Counted from the stretch's first letter, positions 24,049 to 33,658 are shown. The stretch is DNA of 64,000 bases from Planctomycetota bacterium (GCA_027296055.1 JAPUJT010000033.1:48121-112120), one strand, 5' to 3'. Translations and numbers: made by a program. The notes: a model not told the origin generated them from the sequence alone.

Positions 24049-25431
24049 CTACCTGACACCTTCCAGGCGGTACAGCGTGATGGCTTGCTTCCGCCCCTTG
24101 ACTTTTACTGGTTCGAGGGCCTCGACGAAGACGGAGTCGCGAATCAGATCCAGAGTCTCTTCCGTGATGAGCACCTCTCCACCCTTGGCCACCCCCTGGA
24201 TGCGGGCCGTCACGTTCACTGTGTCGCCGATGGCGGTGTATTCCATTCTCCGGGGGGAGCCGATGTTCCCCACGACAACCTCTCCGGTGTGAATTCCGAT
24301 CCCGACGCCGGACATCAGGCGTTCGGTCTTCGGAGCGAAGCTTCGTCCCTCCTGACGCCATCGCATGCGCAGAACCGGTAATCGCGCCTGCATCTTGACG
24401 GCGGCGCGCACGGCTCGCAGCGCGTGGTCGGGCAACGGAGTCGGCGCGCCCCAGAAGGCCATGATGCCATCTCCGGTAAACTTGTCCAACGTACCTTTCT
24501 CGGCAAGCAGATCGTCCACGACTCCGGAGAAGTAGTCGTTGAGCATCTCCACGGCTTCGGACGGTTTGAGCTGTTCCAGCAGTGTCGTCCAGCCTCGAAT
24601 GTCCGCGAAGAGGACCGTGACGACCCGCGTGTCGCCGCCCATCTCGACGGATTGATCCCCGGCGACGATGCTGGCTGCCACGTCCTCGGCGAAGTATCTT
24701 CTGAGTTTGTCCCAGTTCCTCTCCGCGCGAGCATTTCTCTCGATGAGGTCCTTGTGCACCATGGCAGTCCCGATATAGCCGGCGTAGCGCCTGAGGAACT
24801 CCATTCCATCCGGGCAGAACATCGGATTATTCGCAGTCCCATCCAGGTAGATCGCGCCGATTCCTTCGTTGTTCTTGTCCACGATGGGGAGGCACATGAC
24901 CGCTCCGAGACCGGCCGCCGTCTCGACCTCGAACTTTCCCAGACCGGGGTGGGACCTGGCGTCGGGGGCCAGGATTGGACAGAGGCCCTGGACGACGTGT
25001 CTGGCAATCGCCATCGGCAGGTTCTGGCCACGGGCTGAGCGAATCGTCTGTTCGAAGTTCTTCGACGCCCGGGTGACGAGCTCGCCCTCCTCGTTCCGGA
25101 TCAGGAGCATGCCGCGACGGGCCTTCAGCGTGGCCACCACCTTCTCTACCGATCTGGCGAACGCTTCGGAGAGGCTCTGGCTCTGATGGATCGTATCGGC
25201 GATCTCGGCCAGCGCTTCGCTCAGAACCTGGCTCTGCTCGAGCTGGCTGACCACTCGTTCCGCGCTACCGATGCGATCGAGAAGATCCCGAGCCGACCCC
25301 GTGAGCGCTCCGGCTTCCGCCCTCGGACTCTGGTCAGAGAGGGAATCACCTGCCTTGGCAGGCCCTGATTCCCGCCGAGGATCCGTGACGACGGTGGCCG
25401 ACCGTTCCTGGGAGTTGTGGTGCTTGGACAT
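24049..25431 (-). CDS. GAF-domain class III adenylate cyclase
   Basis: 460 aa from ATG 25431 (MSKHHNSQ). Residues about 60-245 form a GAF domain (LLIRNEEGELVTRASK, VMCLPIVDKNNEGIGAIYLDGTA). The C-terminal class III cyclase domain is complete: metal Asp in 'VTVLFADIRGWTTL', the Lys and second metal Asp in 'DKFTGDGIMAFWGAP', and the transition-state Asn/Arg in 'YTAIGDTVNVTARIQ'. The Lys in DKFTGD favours ATP over GTP. Start overlaps nothing; it follows the GAF coiled-coil gene by 32 bases, so the pair is probably one signalling operon. cAMP would be the product; what it controls is not seen. Confidence 0.93.
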   Translation of the reverse strand: MSKHHNSQERSATVVTDPRRESGPAKAGDSLSDQSPRAEAGALTGSARDLLDRIGSAERVVSQLEQSQVLSEALAEIADTIHQSQSLSEAFARSVEKVVATLKARRGMLLIRNEEGELVTRASKNFEQTIRSARGQNLPMAIARHVVQGLCPILAPDARSHPGLGKFEVETAAGLGAVMCLPIVDKNNEGIGAIYLDGTANNPMFCPDGMEFLRRYAGYIGTAMVHKDLIERNARAERNWDKLRRYFAEDVAASIVAGDQSVEMGGDTRVVTVLFADIRGWTTLLEQLKPSEAVEMLNDYFSGVVDDLLAEKGTLDKFTGDGIMAFWGAPTPLPDHALRAVRAAVKMQARLPVLRMRWRQEGRSFAPKTERLMSGVGIGIHTGEVVVGNIGSPRRMEYTAIGDTVNVTARIQGVAKGGEVLITEETLDLIRDSVFVEALEPVKVKGRKQAITLYRLEGVR

Positions 25432-25462
25432 GTCGTAGCCCTGGACGTTGGAGAGTGCCCGA

Positions 25463-26233
25463 TCAGACGCGAGAGACGTCCAACGTGGTCTTGGCGTGAA
25501 TGGACGTGCAGTAGAGCGCCGTGGCCGCGTGGGTCGCCAGGAGCTCGAACAGTTCGTGGTCGACATCTTCAAAGCCGGATTTCTGCTCCAGCAAACGGAA
25601 GATAGCGATCACTCCGGTGACTCTCTCATCAAGAACAAGAGGGATGCAAGCGCTGGGCGAATCTCCGTCCGAACCTGCTGGCCGATCGTGTTCGTCGGCG
25701 ACGTAGAGTTCCCCCGTCGCGGCTGCGCCGCCGATCAAGCCGGACCCGAAGGGAATCCTCTCGTAGCCGCCGGCTTCCACTCCCTCGGAAAATACCAAGG
25801 AAAGCTCCGTCCCCTCGGCGTTGGCCTCGAATACGGCCAACTCCTCGGATCCGATCAGATCCGAGACGATCTCTCGAATCGCTGCGAATACTTCCTTCCG
25901 ATCGAGAGTGCTGTGCAACCTGTAGCTGGCATCGTACAGGTTGGCGAGATTGGCGTTTCTCTGCTGCACGGAGAGATACTGCTCTGTGAACTGCTCCCTC
26001 TCGGAGTTCATGTCCAGAAGATTCTGGTGCAGCTCCTCTTGTTTGCGGAGCTGGCTCTCCGTCGCCACCGACAACTCCTGGAGCCTGAGCGTGAGTTCCT
26101 CCCTCTGGACGGCGAGAGAGTCGGCGAGGGTTCGAAGAGCCTCGTTTTCGTCCAGCAGCTTCCGCACGTACTGCCGCGTCTCCTCGAGGACTCCTCGGAC
26201 GTATCTCCCTTGTGTCTTTTCTTTCTCTTGCAT
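25463..26233 (-). CDS. Coiled-coil GAF-domain signalling protein
   Basis: 256 aa. Residues about 10-100 are a long coiled coil (RKLLDENEALRTLADSLAVQREELTLRLQEL...), and residues about 105-245 a GAF domain (ANLYDASYRLHSTLDRKEVFAAIREIV, IPFGSGLIGGAAATGELYVADE, ACIPLVLDERVTGVIAIFRL). No catalytic output domain, so it is probably an adaptor or dimerising sensor for the cyclase downstream. It lies 8 bases after the broken receiver gene, suggesting an ancient receiver-GAF-cyclase unit. Confidence 0.85.
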   Translation of the reverse strand: MQEKEKTQGRYVRGVLEETRQYVRKLLDENEALRTLADSLAVQREELTLRLQELSVATESQLRKQEELHQNLLDMNSEREQFTEQYLSVQQRNANLANLYDASYRLHSTLDRKEVFAAIREIVSDLIGSEELAVFEANAEGTELSLVFSEGVEAGGYERIPFGSGLIGGAAATGELYVADEHDRPAGSDGDSPSACIPLVLDERVTGVIAIFRLLEQKSGFEDVDHELFELLATHAATALYCTSIHAKTTLDVSRV

Positions 26234-26241
26234 GCGACTTC

Positions 26242-26459
26242 CTACCAGTCAGACAAATAGTTATCGACCTTTTTCAAGAGCTCCACGCGGTCGATAGGCT
26301 TCGTCACGTAGTCGTTACAGCCGCTGGATAAGCCTTCTCGACGCCCTCCTCCCCGTCGTGGGCCGTGATGAGGTCATAGGAAGGCTTGTCCAGGATCATC
26401 TGCATGATCATCAGGACGGTCTTGGAGTCGTCGACGAGCAGTATCTTCTTCTGGTTCAT
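26242..26459 (-). pseudogene. CheY-like receiver gene with internal deletion and frameshift
   Basis: ATG 26459 (AAGGAG 7 bases upstream) gives 'MNQKKILLVDDSKTVLMIMQMILD..DLITAHDGEEGVEKAY', a perfect receiver start, then after 'AY' the frame runs into a stop. In the next frame the sequence continues 'GCNDYVTKPIDRVELLKKVDNYLSDW' then TAG (26242-26244), the normal receiver end. About 50 middle residues, including the phosphorylated Asp, are missing and the frame is shifted. Could be a real deletion or an assembly error. Confidence 0.8.
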
Positions 26460-26725
26460 ACCATCTCTCCTTCGAGGCGATCCTCTCGGCGCAATTGGCA
26501 TGCCCCGGAGCCAAGCAGGACATTCGATCTGGGGTCAGTTCTTGTAACCGCAAGGCATGTCAGAGGATGAGTGGTATCCTCTCCCGTCCCACCTTAGGCC
26601 TATTCGGGTCCGTCAAGCTCGGGAATCAGGTGCTTTCCCGTTCCAGGGATGTCCGTCCCACAGGGGGAATCGAGCAGCGGACGGCTCCCGGCTCATCCGG
26701 ATCATGGAACCTTATGGCCATCCGC

Positions 26726-26872
26726 TCATGTGCCGACCGGTTGCGTCCGGGGGCTTTCGATACGCTGGAGGATCCGTTCAGGAATCGAACCGAGCGGAGC
26801 TACGGATTCCGCGGCGCCCAGGCGTATGGCCTCTTCGGGCATGGCGAAGACGGCGCCCCGGGCGACCTTCCG
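26726..26872 (-). pseudogene. 3' remnant of a cheB-like methylesterase gene
   Basis: A frame on the minus strand reads 'VARGAVFAMPEEAIRLGAAESVAPLGSIPERIL' before TGA, matching the C-terminal end of CheB methylesterase domains (..GMPxxAIxxGAxxxVxPLxxIxxxIL). There is no catalytic Ser/His/Asp region and no start; the upstream side is occupied by the 188-aa gene. So only about 49 codons remain. Together with the broken receiver downstream, it indicates the loss of a chemotaxis-type operon. Confidence 0.65.
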
Positions 26873-26879
26873 ATCCGAG

Positions 26880-27446
26880 TCATGGGGATGTCTCCAGATC
26901 CACTTGGGTCCACTCGTCTTCCGGTATGGACAGGACGAGCAAGATCGGGGAGGCCTTGACGACAAGCGTCTCCTGCTCCAGGGCCTTCCAGGCACCCAAG
27001 GGGTTTTTCATATGTTTCTTGTTGAGAGTGTACAGCCCTTGCCCTAATGATTCCTCGCTCGCGTCCTGAGAAAAGTAGCTTTCCAGGATGGATCGCCGCT
27101 CGTCGGAGGGGCAATAGGCGGCGATCCGCACGTGCATCTTGCCCGTCAGCACCATGCGAGTCCTGGGTTGGTCGCTGAACCGGTATATTCTGAGTGCGCT
27201 GCACATCCGAGTGAATTGCGACATGAGGAGGGTTCGTAGATCGGGGTTCACCTTCAGAAGGTAGGGACCCCCCTCAGCCATCTGCGAACATTCCCGGACT
27301 GCGACGGAGTAGCTCGTACTGGCCAGGCTGTCCGAGGCTTCCGGGGCCTGGAAGTCCAGAAGGATCTCGTCCATCACCTCCTTCAAGTCCTCGCGTCCGC
27401 TCTGCAGGACGATGGGCTTGAATGGCGACCTGGTGGCGCTACTCAT
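26880..27446 (-). CDS. Conserved-looking protein of unknown function
   Basis: 188 aa from ATG 27446, not recognised. Soluble, no signal or membrane helix. Contains 'LRTLLMSQFTRMCSALRIYRF', 'TGKMHVRIAAYCPSDERRSILESYFS' and a C-terminal 'ASPILLVLSIPEDEWTQVDLE'. It lies immediately upstream of the cheB fragment. A role in signal transduction is possible from context only. Confidence 0.6.
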   Translation of the reverse strand: MSSATRSPFKPIVLQSGREDLKEVMDEILLDFQAPEASDSLASTSYSVAVRECSQMAEGGPYLLKVNPDLRTLLMSQFTRMCSALRIYRFSDQPRTRMVLTGKMHVRIAAYCPSDERRSILESYFSQDASEESLGQGLYTLNKKHMKNPLGAWKALEQETLVVKASPILLVLSIPEDEWTQVDLETSP

Positions 27447-27528
27447 CTCGGCGATCCCCGCGCGATGGAGATGTAGGGAGGCGCCGGGGCCCTCCTGGCC
27501 ATCCGTTGGTCTTCGGTATCGTGTATCA

Positions 27529-27927
27529 CTATCCCGCGGAACTACTGGCTGCCCGGATCTCGCCCTGGATCAGGTTTTTCAGGAAGTCCCAACCGATTCT
27601 CCCTTCGGTGGCGAACTGTATGCCCATCCCGGCCGGGGCGCTTTCATCTTCTGGCACAGGGATAGATCGGACGACCCATCCCTTGGCCCCGATGGTGAGG
27701 CCCAAAGGCTCGAGGTAGAGCTGCAGATCTAGTCTCGTTCCCGTGGGGTGTGGGGAATCGGTGGGGATGAAGATCCCTCCGGCGCTGACGTTAGTCGTCG
27801 TATACTCGACTACTTCATCTTCGCCTTCGATGCAGATTTGCACCGGGATCGGCATCTTCGCCCTGACCCCGGCCCTTCTCTCCTTCTGCTCGGTTCCCTT
27901 CACGGTCAAGTCCTCCTTCACATCCAT
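27529..27927 (-). CDS. PilZ-domain protein
   Basis: 132 aa from ATG 27927 (MDVKEDLTVKG). A PilZ domain of type-2 style: 'RRAGVRAKMPIPVQICIEGEDEVVEYTTTNVSAGGIFIPTD' with the D/NxSxxG-like motif (NVSAGG) and an upstream ERRAGVR; then 'GTRLDLQLYLEPLGLTIGAKGWVVR' as the rest of the barrel. Longer starts at ATG 27954 or 28023 exist; none has a clear ribosome-binding site. Single-domain PilZ proteins relay c-di-GMP to motility or polysaccharide systems. Same strand as the cyclase group. Confidence 0.75.
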   Translation of the reverse strand: MDVKEDLTVKGTEQKERRAGVRAKMPIPVQICIEGEDEVVEYTTTNVSAGGIFIPTDSPHPTGTRLDLQLYLEPLGLTIGAKGWVVRSIPVPEDESAPAGMGIQFATEGRIGWDFLKNLIQGEIRAASSSAG

Positions 27928-28184
27928 GCTATAGACGGGTCCCCATGCCGTCATGTCCGGTCGCAAGGCTCGTGCCGGTTCGGTTCCGACGAGCAGAGCG
28001 AGCGAGACCAAGCACTCGAACACCTTACGCCTTCATATCTTAGAGCACTTCGGCATCTGGAGCCATCATGAGGAGGAACGCGCTTTTTGCCCCTGGATCT
28101 CATCGAGCCGTCTCAGCAGCGAGACTGCAGAATCCCCATCGGGGAACAGACAGGACCCTCAGCGATCTCAGCGGGCGATTCGGG

Positions 28185-30869
28185 TCAGGCGGGGGCTCCG
28201 GGGCGGAAGCGGCGGATCGCGATGTCGAAGGGATAGAGTAGCAGGGCAGCGATCAGGGCCCAGTGCCAGATCAGGTAGCGCGCGGTAGGGATGGGCGTGG
28301 TGAAGGTGACGGCCTCCTCCGGAGTCGGCTCGATCTCGCCGCCGGTCTCGGCGGCCATCCGTTCGAGGAAGGGTCGGTCGGTCCCCTGCGCCCGGTATTC
28401 AGGGGAGTAGGGCTCGATCACGGCGAGGGTCTGCTGGTTGATCTCCTCACCCTCCAGGCTCTGTCTCACGGCGAGGCGATAGAAGGTGCCGTACTCCCCC
28501 AGTGGGAAACTCGCCTCGTAAAGTCCGGGGGCGACCTGCGGCATCGGAATCCGGCCCTTCTTCACCTCTCCCTCGAACAGGATCGCCTCGTTCTCGATCC
28601 CGTCGATGTACCGGCCCGACAGGTCGGAGACGTCCAGGCTCGCCCGGACGATCCCACCGGTCAGACGAATCTCTGCCCGACTCTGGACGAGATTCTGCGA
28701 GCCGGTCCCCATCACGGAACGCACCGCCTGGGCCCAGAGCTTCGAGAAGCCCTCCCAGTCGAGCCAGTCGGAGGCCCACCGGGTCTTGGCATCCGACGTG
28801 AAGGCGATCGTCTTGCCCAGTCCCGCCTGCCACCGGACGAGGATCGGCTCTCCCCGGTCCGAGGCGAGGATGAGGCGAGCGGTAGGCTTCGCCTCCGTCA
28901 CGACGTACCCGAGGAGGTAGGGTGCCGTCTCGAAGTCGATCCCGCGTATGATCTCGTCATCCATGTTCACGATCACCTCGATCGGTTCCTCGACCATCAT
29001 CGATTTCGATGCCTTGAGGGTCTCCTTCGTGAAGATCTTGGGAATGTGCGAGAAATCCGACGTGAAGTAGTAGCGGCCCCCACCCGCCTCGGCCATGCGC
29101 GACAGCAGATCCTCATCCGCCCCCTGCCCTATCGCCACCGTCGTGAGGGTGATGTCATCCTCGAACATCTCGCGGGCCAGATCCTCGTACCCGAACCCCT
29201 CCGAAATGCCATCCGAGAGGAGGATCACGTGCTTCAGCTTGGTATTGGAGGCGCGCATGTCCTCGTAGGCGTGCTTCAAGGCGGGATAGATGTGGGTCCC
29301 CCCTCCCGCCACGATCTGCGATATGCTGTCCACGATCGTCTGCTTCTCCCGGGCCCGCGTCAATTCGAGGACGACGTGAGCGAACGAGTCGAACGCGACG
29401 ACCCCCACCATGTCCTGAGGTTTCAGGACCTCGGTTGCGGCGATTGCCGCCTCCTTGGCTAGCTGGATCTTCTGGCCTCCCATGCTCCCCGAGCGGTCGA
29501 GGACCATGTAGAGGGTGAGGTTGGGCTTCTCGATCTGCTTCTTGGCCGGCATCTTGACGGGAAGAATCTCCTCCACGGGGGTCCGGTAATACCCTCCGAG
29601 ACCGAAGGAGTCCTCACCGCCCAGCATGATGAACCCGCACCCGAGATCACGCACATACGAACGAAGGATTCGCATCTGGTGCTCGGTCAGCTCTGTCGCC
29701 GGGACGTCGCTTAGGATCACGACGTCATAGTGCAGGAGCTCGTTCAGGTCCGTAGGAAACCCGAAGGAGGGACGGACCTCCACGTTCATGTCCTCCAACC
29801 GGAGGGCCTCCGCCAGGTATCGCGACTGCTTCTCCTCCCCTTCCACGTACAGGATGCGAGGCTCTCCACGCACGAGCACGACACCCTTCGTCACGTTGTT
29901 CTCGGGACTCGTGTCCCGCGTCCCGGAGACGACGGCCTCGAACTCGTGGAACCCCTCTTCCAGGGAGATCTTCGGGAGCGTCACCTGGTTCGTCCCCACC
30001 TTCAGGTCGAGCGCCAGCCGGGAGACAAGGAACTTGTTCCGGTAGACGGCCAGTTGCGACGGTCCGTCGAACGTCGACTCGATGATCACGTCGACGTCGA
30101 ACGGCTGCTTCTTCTTCACCTGCGATGGGAGTCGCATCCGGCGGGCCACCACTTCGTCCCGGTCCGGTATCCCGGCTGGAAAGACATCCACTGTAACCCC
30201 GATGTCTTTCAGCAAGGAGACCTCCCGATTCGCCTCTCCCTGCGTGGCCACGCCGTCAGTGAACAGGATCGTCCTCTTCCGATCGTTCTCCGGGAATACC
30301 CCCCTTGCCAGCATCAGGGCCTGCTCCAGATCCGTCTCGTCCCCGCGGATCTCCTCCCGAAACTTCCGGATCGCCTCCAGTCTCTCGCGAAGGGAAACGA
30401 TCTTCTCTCTCCCCTCCCCGGCGAACTCACGCTCGGCCGCCTGAAGCTCCTGCTCCAGCTCCTCCTTGCGAGTGGAGTGGAGGATTCGATCCTCGAGATC
30501 TTCCTCGATCTCCCACTTGTCCTTCTCCTGCAGGGGTATGGCCAGACGGGCCTCGCCCGCGAAGAGGATCAGTCCGATCTTCGGGCCTGACGGAAGCTCA
30601 GCGATCGTTTCCCAGGCCTCCCCCACCGCTTCGGGCGGCATGCTGTCGGAGACATCCAGGAGCAGGAGGATGCTCTCGTCACGGTGGGCAAGGAGAAGGG
30701 AGACGTCGGAGAGGGATGCGAGCAGGAACAGCACGACGGCGAGCCGTATGGCGATGGACAGGGTGCGCTGCCGGGGCCCGAGGTGCGCATAGTTCTTGCG
30801 CGCCGCCAGCCACAGGAAGAAACCTGCGGGGACGACCAGCAGCAAGAGGATGGGATGATCGATTTCCAT
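28185..30869 (-). CDS. Membrane protein with two VWA domains and a GATase1-like domain (BatB-like)
   Basis: 894 aa from ATG 30869. Two N-terminal membrane helices, then VWA 1 with a MIDAS-like DVSDSM (about residue 70), a glutamine-amidotransferase-like domain (PRILYVEGEEKQSRYLAEALR, DVVILSDVPATEL, GCGFIMLGGEDSFGLGGYYRTP), and VWA 2 with a full DRSGSM MIDAS and 'TLTTVAIGQGAD'. A C-terminal helix (YLIWHWALIAALLLYPFDIAIRR) anchors it. A coiled-coil stretch (ELEQELQAAEREFAGEG) is inserted in VWA 1. It is the last gene of the six-gene MoxR-type operon, 4 bases after the BatA-like gene. Probably a periplasmic protein-interaction platform. Confidence 0.87.
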   Translation of the reverse strand: MEIDHPILLLLVVPAGFFLWLAARKNYAHLGPRQRTLSIAIRLAVVLFLLASLSDVSLLLAHRDESILLLLDVSDSMPPEAVGEAWETIAELPSGPKIGLILFAGEARLAIPLQEKDKWEIEEDLEDRILHSTRKEELEQELQAAEREFAGEGREKIVSLRERLEAIRKFREEIRGDETDLEQALMLARGVFPENDRKRTILFTDGVATQGEANREVSLLKDIGVTVDVFPAGIPDRDEVVARRMRLPSQVKKKQPFDVDVIIESTFDGPSQLAVYRNKFLVSRLALDLKVGTNQVTLPKISLEEGFHEFEAVVSGTRDTSPENNVTKGVVLVRGEPRILYVEGEEKQSRYLAEALRLEDMNVEVRPSFGFPTDLNELLHYDVVILSDVPATELTEHQMRILRSYVRDLGCGFIMLGGEDSFGLGGYYRTPVEEILPVKMPAKKQIEKPNLTLYMVLDRSGSMGGQKIQLAKEAAIAATEVLKPQDMVGVVAFDSFAHVVLELTRAREKQTIVDSISQIVAGGGTHIYPALKHAYEDMRASNTKLKHVILLSDGISEGFGYEDLAREMFEDDITLTTVAIGQGADEDLLSRMAEAGGGRYYFTSDFSHIPKIFTKETLKASKSMMVEEPIEVIVNMDDEIIRGIDFETAPYLLGYVVTEAKPTARLILASDRGEPILVRWQAGLGKTIAFTSDAKTRWASDWLDWEGFSKLWAQAVRSVMGTGSQNLVQSRAEIRLTGGIVRASLDVSDLSGRYIDGIENEAILFEGEVKKGRIPMPQVAPGLYEASFPLGEYGTFYRLAVRQSLEGEEINQQTLAVIEPYSPEYRAQGTDRPFLERMAAETGGEIEPTPEEAVTFTTPIPTARYLIWHWALIAALLLYPFDIAIRRFRPGAPA

Positions 30870-30873
30870 AAGG

Positions 30874-32742
30874 CTAATCCGTGACCCTCCGCTGGAAGAG
30901 ACCCCATTCGGCGAAGACGAGGAAGAGAGCGATAGCCGCGAACGCCCGCCAGAACTCCCGGTGAAGGAGCAGGCTCGCCTGGGCAACCTCCGCGTCGGCC
31001 GACTCCCGGGTCGGCCCGATCGCAGACTCGTATCGGTCGGCAAGGTTCACGCAGGTCAGGTACGAATCGTCGCCGGCATCTATGCGTACCGGGCCCTGGA
31101 AGGTCGTCCCGGCGAAGGCGAAGCGGCCGTGGCTCAACTTCAGGGAGGCCAGCTCGGCCGTCCCCTCTCCTGGAAACTGGACGAGCGCCTCCTCTCCCGG
31201 CAGGTCCCTGAGAGGAGAGATCACCGCGCCGGTCCGGTAGACAGGCTCGAAGACGCGGGTCTCCTCCTCGTGAAACCACGCGAGGATGTTCCTGAGTAGC
31301 ACCGGGAAGCCGATCCGGAAGGGGAAGTCGGCCTGGATCACATCGAATCCCAGGTAGACGGCCCTCCGATCCGGCTGCACCCGGGAGGCAACGAGTGCGC
31401 CGCCAAAGGTCTCGACGAGGGCTCCTTCCCGGGTCCCGAGGGCAGGGAGGCAGGACGGGACCTCGAGGCCTTCCCACGAGACCATCCGGTTGATCGGATG
31501 CGTCTCGTCCCAGTCCTGGATCACCGGTAGGGTCTCCTCCCTCCCTGTCCGGAATGGAAGGCGGTCGCCGGAAACGGCGATAAAGATCAGGTTGCCCTGC
31601 TCGGGCACGTTCTCGGGGAGCCGATCCTGAAAGATCGTGGCGTCCGCCGCCCGTTCCTCCGGGGCAAGCTGATCGTACGCCTCGGGGGTGATGATCCGGC
31701 TGCCGACCAGGTCGACGACCTCCTCCATCGATTCACAGGCGGCGCGCAGGAAGAAGTCCCTCCCCTCAGGGCAGACGATGATCAATCGTTGCTGTTTCTG
31801 CGGAAGGACCACGGCCCAGGCCCGGTTGTCGACCTCCAGGGCGTCCTCGATATCCAGGGAGACCTCGAGCACTCCTCCCTCGGGAAGCTGCAGATCGATC
31901 GACTCGCGGTGACTCTCCCCCGCCGCGATCTCGAGAGGGATGACCCTCCGGGTCTTCCCATCGACGCGAAGCTCCATCGATAGCGACTTCGCTTCCTGGG
32001 AGGCATTCATCACCTCGACATGGATCGTGTCGGTGCCCATCGCTATGTTCTTCCTCGCCCGGAATCCTGTGATGCCGACGTTGTCGCTGGTCTCCCCCAC
32101 CACGATGGCGTGGATGGGGATCTCCTCCACCAGCGGGAGGTCCTGCAGCTGGCCGGCCCCACCGTCGGAGATCACCACGAGCATAGGGTTCTGCCGCCCT
32201 CGAAGCAGACCCGTCGCGAGGCGATAGGCAGCGGGGAGATCCGTGGCGAGAGGAAGCGGCTGGACCTCGTCGAGTATCTCGATCAGCCTCCTGCGGTCCC
32301 GGGTCAGGGGCGAGACGACCTCCGTCCGGGTCGAGCCGAGCACGATCATCACCTCGTCGAGAACGCTTCGCTCCTCGACAATCTCGCGGGCGCGTTCGCG
32401 CGCTATCTCGAATCGAGACCGTCCATCCTTCTCGATCGACATCATGCTGGCCGAGTTGTCGAGCACTATCGCGATGCTCTTCCGCTGGATGCCCGAGAGA
32501 TCCAGCTCGGGGCGCGCGAGAGCGAACACGATCACGCTGGCGATCAGGAGCTGGAGCAACATCGAGAAGATCCGTCGGAGTCTCTTCAGCCAGGAGGTGA
32601 ACTTGGTCTCGTGGACGAGACGCTGCCACAGGGCGAGAGAGGGCACCGGCTCCGTCCGCCTGCGGATGCGGAACAGGTAGAGCAGAACGATCGGAATACC
32701 GACGAGCAGGAACGCGAAGGCGGCGGGGCTGGCGAAGCTCAC
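30874..32742 (-). CDS. BatA-like VWA membrane protein
   Basis: 622 aa from GTG 32742, overlapping DUF58 by 4 bases (GTGA). N-terminal BatA/BatD-like region with two membrane helices (FAFLLVGIPIVLLYLFRI and IFSMLLQLLIASVIVFALA), then VWA with MIDAS 'IAIVLDNSASMMS' (DxSxS) and 'LVVISDGGAG', then long beta-rich extracytoplasmic segments (EVSLDIEDALEVDNRAWAVVLPQ), and a C-terminal helix (FWRAFAAIALFLVFAEWGLFQ). BatA proteins work with MoxR and DUF58 in envelope stress tolerance. No catalytic function expected. Confidence 0.88.
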   Translation of the reverse strand: MSFASPAAFAFLLVGIPIVLLYLFRIRRRTEPVPSLALWQRLVHETKFTSWLKRLRRIFSMLLQLLIASVIVFALARPELDLSGIQRKSIAIVLDNSASMMSIEKDGRSRFEIARERAREIVEERSVLDEVMIVLGSTRTEVVSPLTRDRRRLIEILDEVQPLPLATDLPAAYRLATGLLRGRQNPMLVVISDGGAGQLQDLPLVEEIPIHAIVVGETSDNVGITGFRARKNIAMGTDTIHVEVMNASQEAKSLSMELRVDGKTRRVIPLEIAAGESHRESIDLQLPEGGVLEVSLDIEDALEVDNRAWAVVLPQKQQRLIIVCPEGRDFFLRAACESMEEVVDLVGSRIITPEAYDQLAPEERAADATIFQDRLPENVPEQGNLIFIAVSGDRLPFRTGREETLPVIQDWDETHPINRMVSWEGLEVPSCLPALGTREGALVETFGGALVASRVQPDRRAVYLGFDVIQADFPFRIGFPVLLRNILAWFHEEETRVFEPVYRTGAVISPLRDLPGEEALVQFPGEGTAELASLKLSHGRFAFAGTTFQGPVRIDAGDDSYLTCVNLADRYESAIGPTRESADAEVAQASLLLHREFWRAFAAIALFLVFAEWGLFQRRVTD

Positions 32743-33620
32743 TGGATCAGTCCCCCCTGCCGGAGCATGGTCATGACGAGATCATCGAACGGGATGGAGG
32801 TTCGCCCGAGGCAGTAGCCGATCTCGTTCTTCATGCAGAACTGGCGCACTCTTTCGATGTGCTCCCGCAGGGCGCGCCGGTATTTCGCCCGCAGGCCGTC
32901 CGTGATCGTGAGGTCCCGGTTCGCTCCCGTCTCCATGTCGGTGAGACGGAGGTCTCCCCTGAGGGGAGGGTCCTCCTCCTTGGTGTCGAGGATGTGGATC
33001 GCGAAGACTTCGTTCCTGTAGTAACGCAGGGCCTTCAGTCCCTCCGCGAATCCGTCCAGATCCAGGAAGTCGGAAATGACGATCGCGAGGCCTCGCTTTC
33101 GCACCTTCTGGGTGTAGGCGCGCATTACCGAGGCGAGGTCCGTCTGTCCCCCTGCGTCGAGCCTCCTCAGGTACTCGAACACATCGAAGATCTTCCCCTT
33201 CCCTCGAAGACCGAGGAGCCCGCCGTTCAGGGAGTTGGTGAAAGGAACGATGTGAACCCGGTCGAGATTACAGAGGCCGATGTAGGAGATCGCCGCCCCG
33301 ACGCGTCGCGAGTAGTCGAACTTGTCCGAGACCCCGTAGGCCATCGAGCGGCTGGAGTCGAGCAGCACGGTGATGGTGAGCTGCTCCTCCTCCCGGTAGA
33401 GCTTCAGGACGAACTCCCCCAGTCGGCGGTAGATGTTCCAGTCGACCCGGCGAAAGTCGTCCCCCTCGGCGTAGGGTCGGTAATCGGCGAATTCCACGCC
33501 GGTTCCCCGGCGGACGCTCTGCCGATGGGCCCTGAGCTGCCCGGAGAGGATCTTGCGTGCGATGACGTTGAGGACTTCCAGCCTCTGCAAGAAGTCCTCG
33601 TCGAAGAGATCTTCGGCCAT
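32739..33620 (-). CDS. DUF58 domain protein
   Basis: 293 aa soluble protein. The DUF58 core 'RRGTGVEFADYRPYAEGDDFRRVDWNIYRRLGEFVLKLYREEEQLTITVLLDSSRSMAYG' is intact and contains a VWA-like MIDAS (LDSSRSM). Follows MoxR by 38 bases and precedes the BatA gene, the standard MoxR-DUF58-VWA order. It is thought to act as a partner or substrate of the MoxR AAA+ ATPase. Confidence 0.92.
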   Translation of the reverse strand: MAEDLFDEDFLQRLEVLNVIARKILSGQLRAHRQSVRRGTGVEFADYRPYAEGDDFRRVDWNIYRRLGEFVLKLYREEEQLTITVLLDSSRSMAYGVSDKFDYSRRVGAAISYIGLCNLDRVHIVPFTNSLNGGLLGLRGKGKIFDVFEYLRRLDAGGQTDLASVMRAYTQKVRKRGLAIVISDFLDLDGFAEGLKALRYYRNEVFAIHILDTKEEDPPLRGDLRLTDMETGANRDLTITDGLRAKYRRALREHIERVRQFCMKNEIGYCLGRTSIPFDDLVMTMLRQGGLIQ

Positions 33621-33658
33621 GGTGACCCGGTTACGGAATAGGTGAACGTCCCCTTCTA

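Noticed and set aside
28263..29462. Long open frame on + strand opposite the VWA gene
   Set aside because: Antisense to a gene with clear domains; composition of high-GC codon usage produces such frames. No family motif.
30569..31477. Second frame across the BatA/VWA junction
   Set aside because: Shadow of two strongly supported genes; no motifs.
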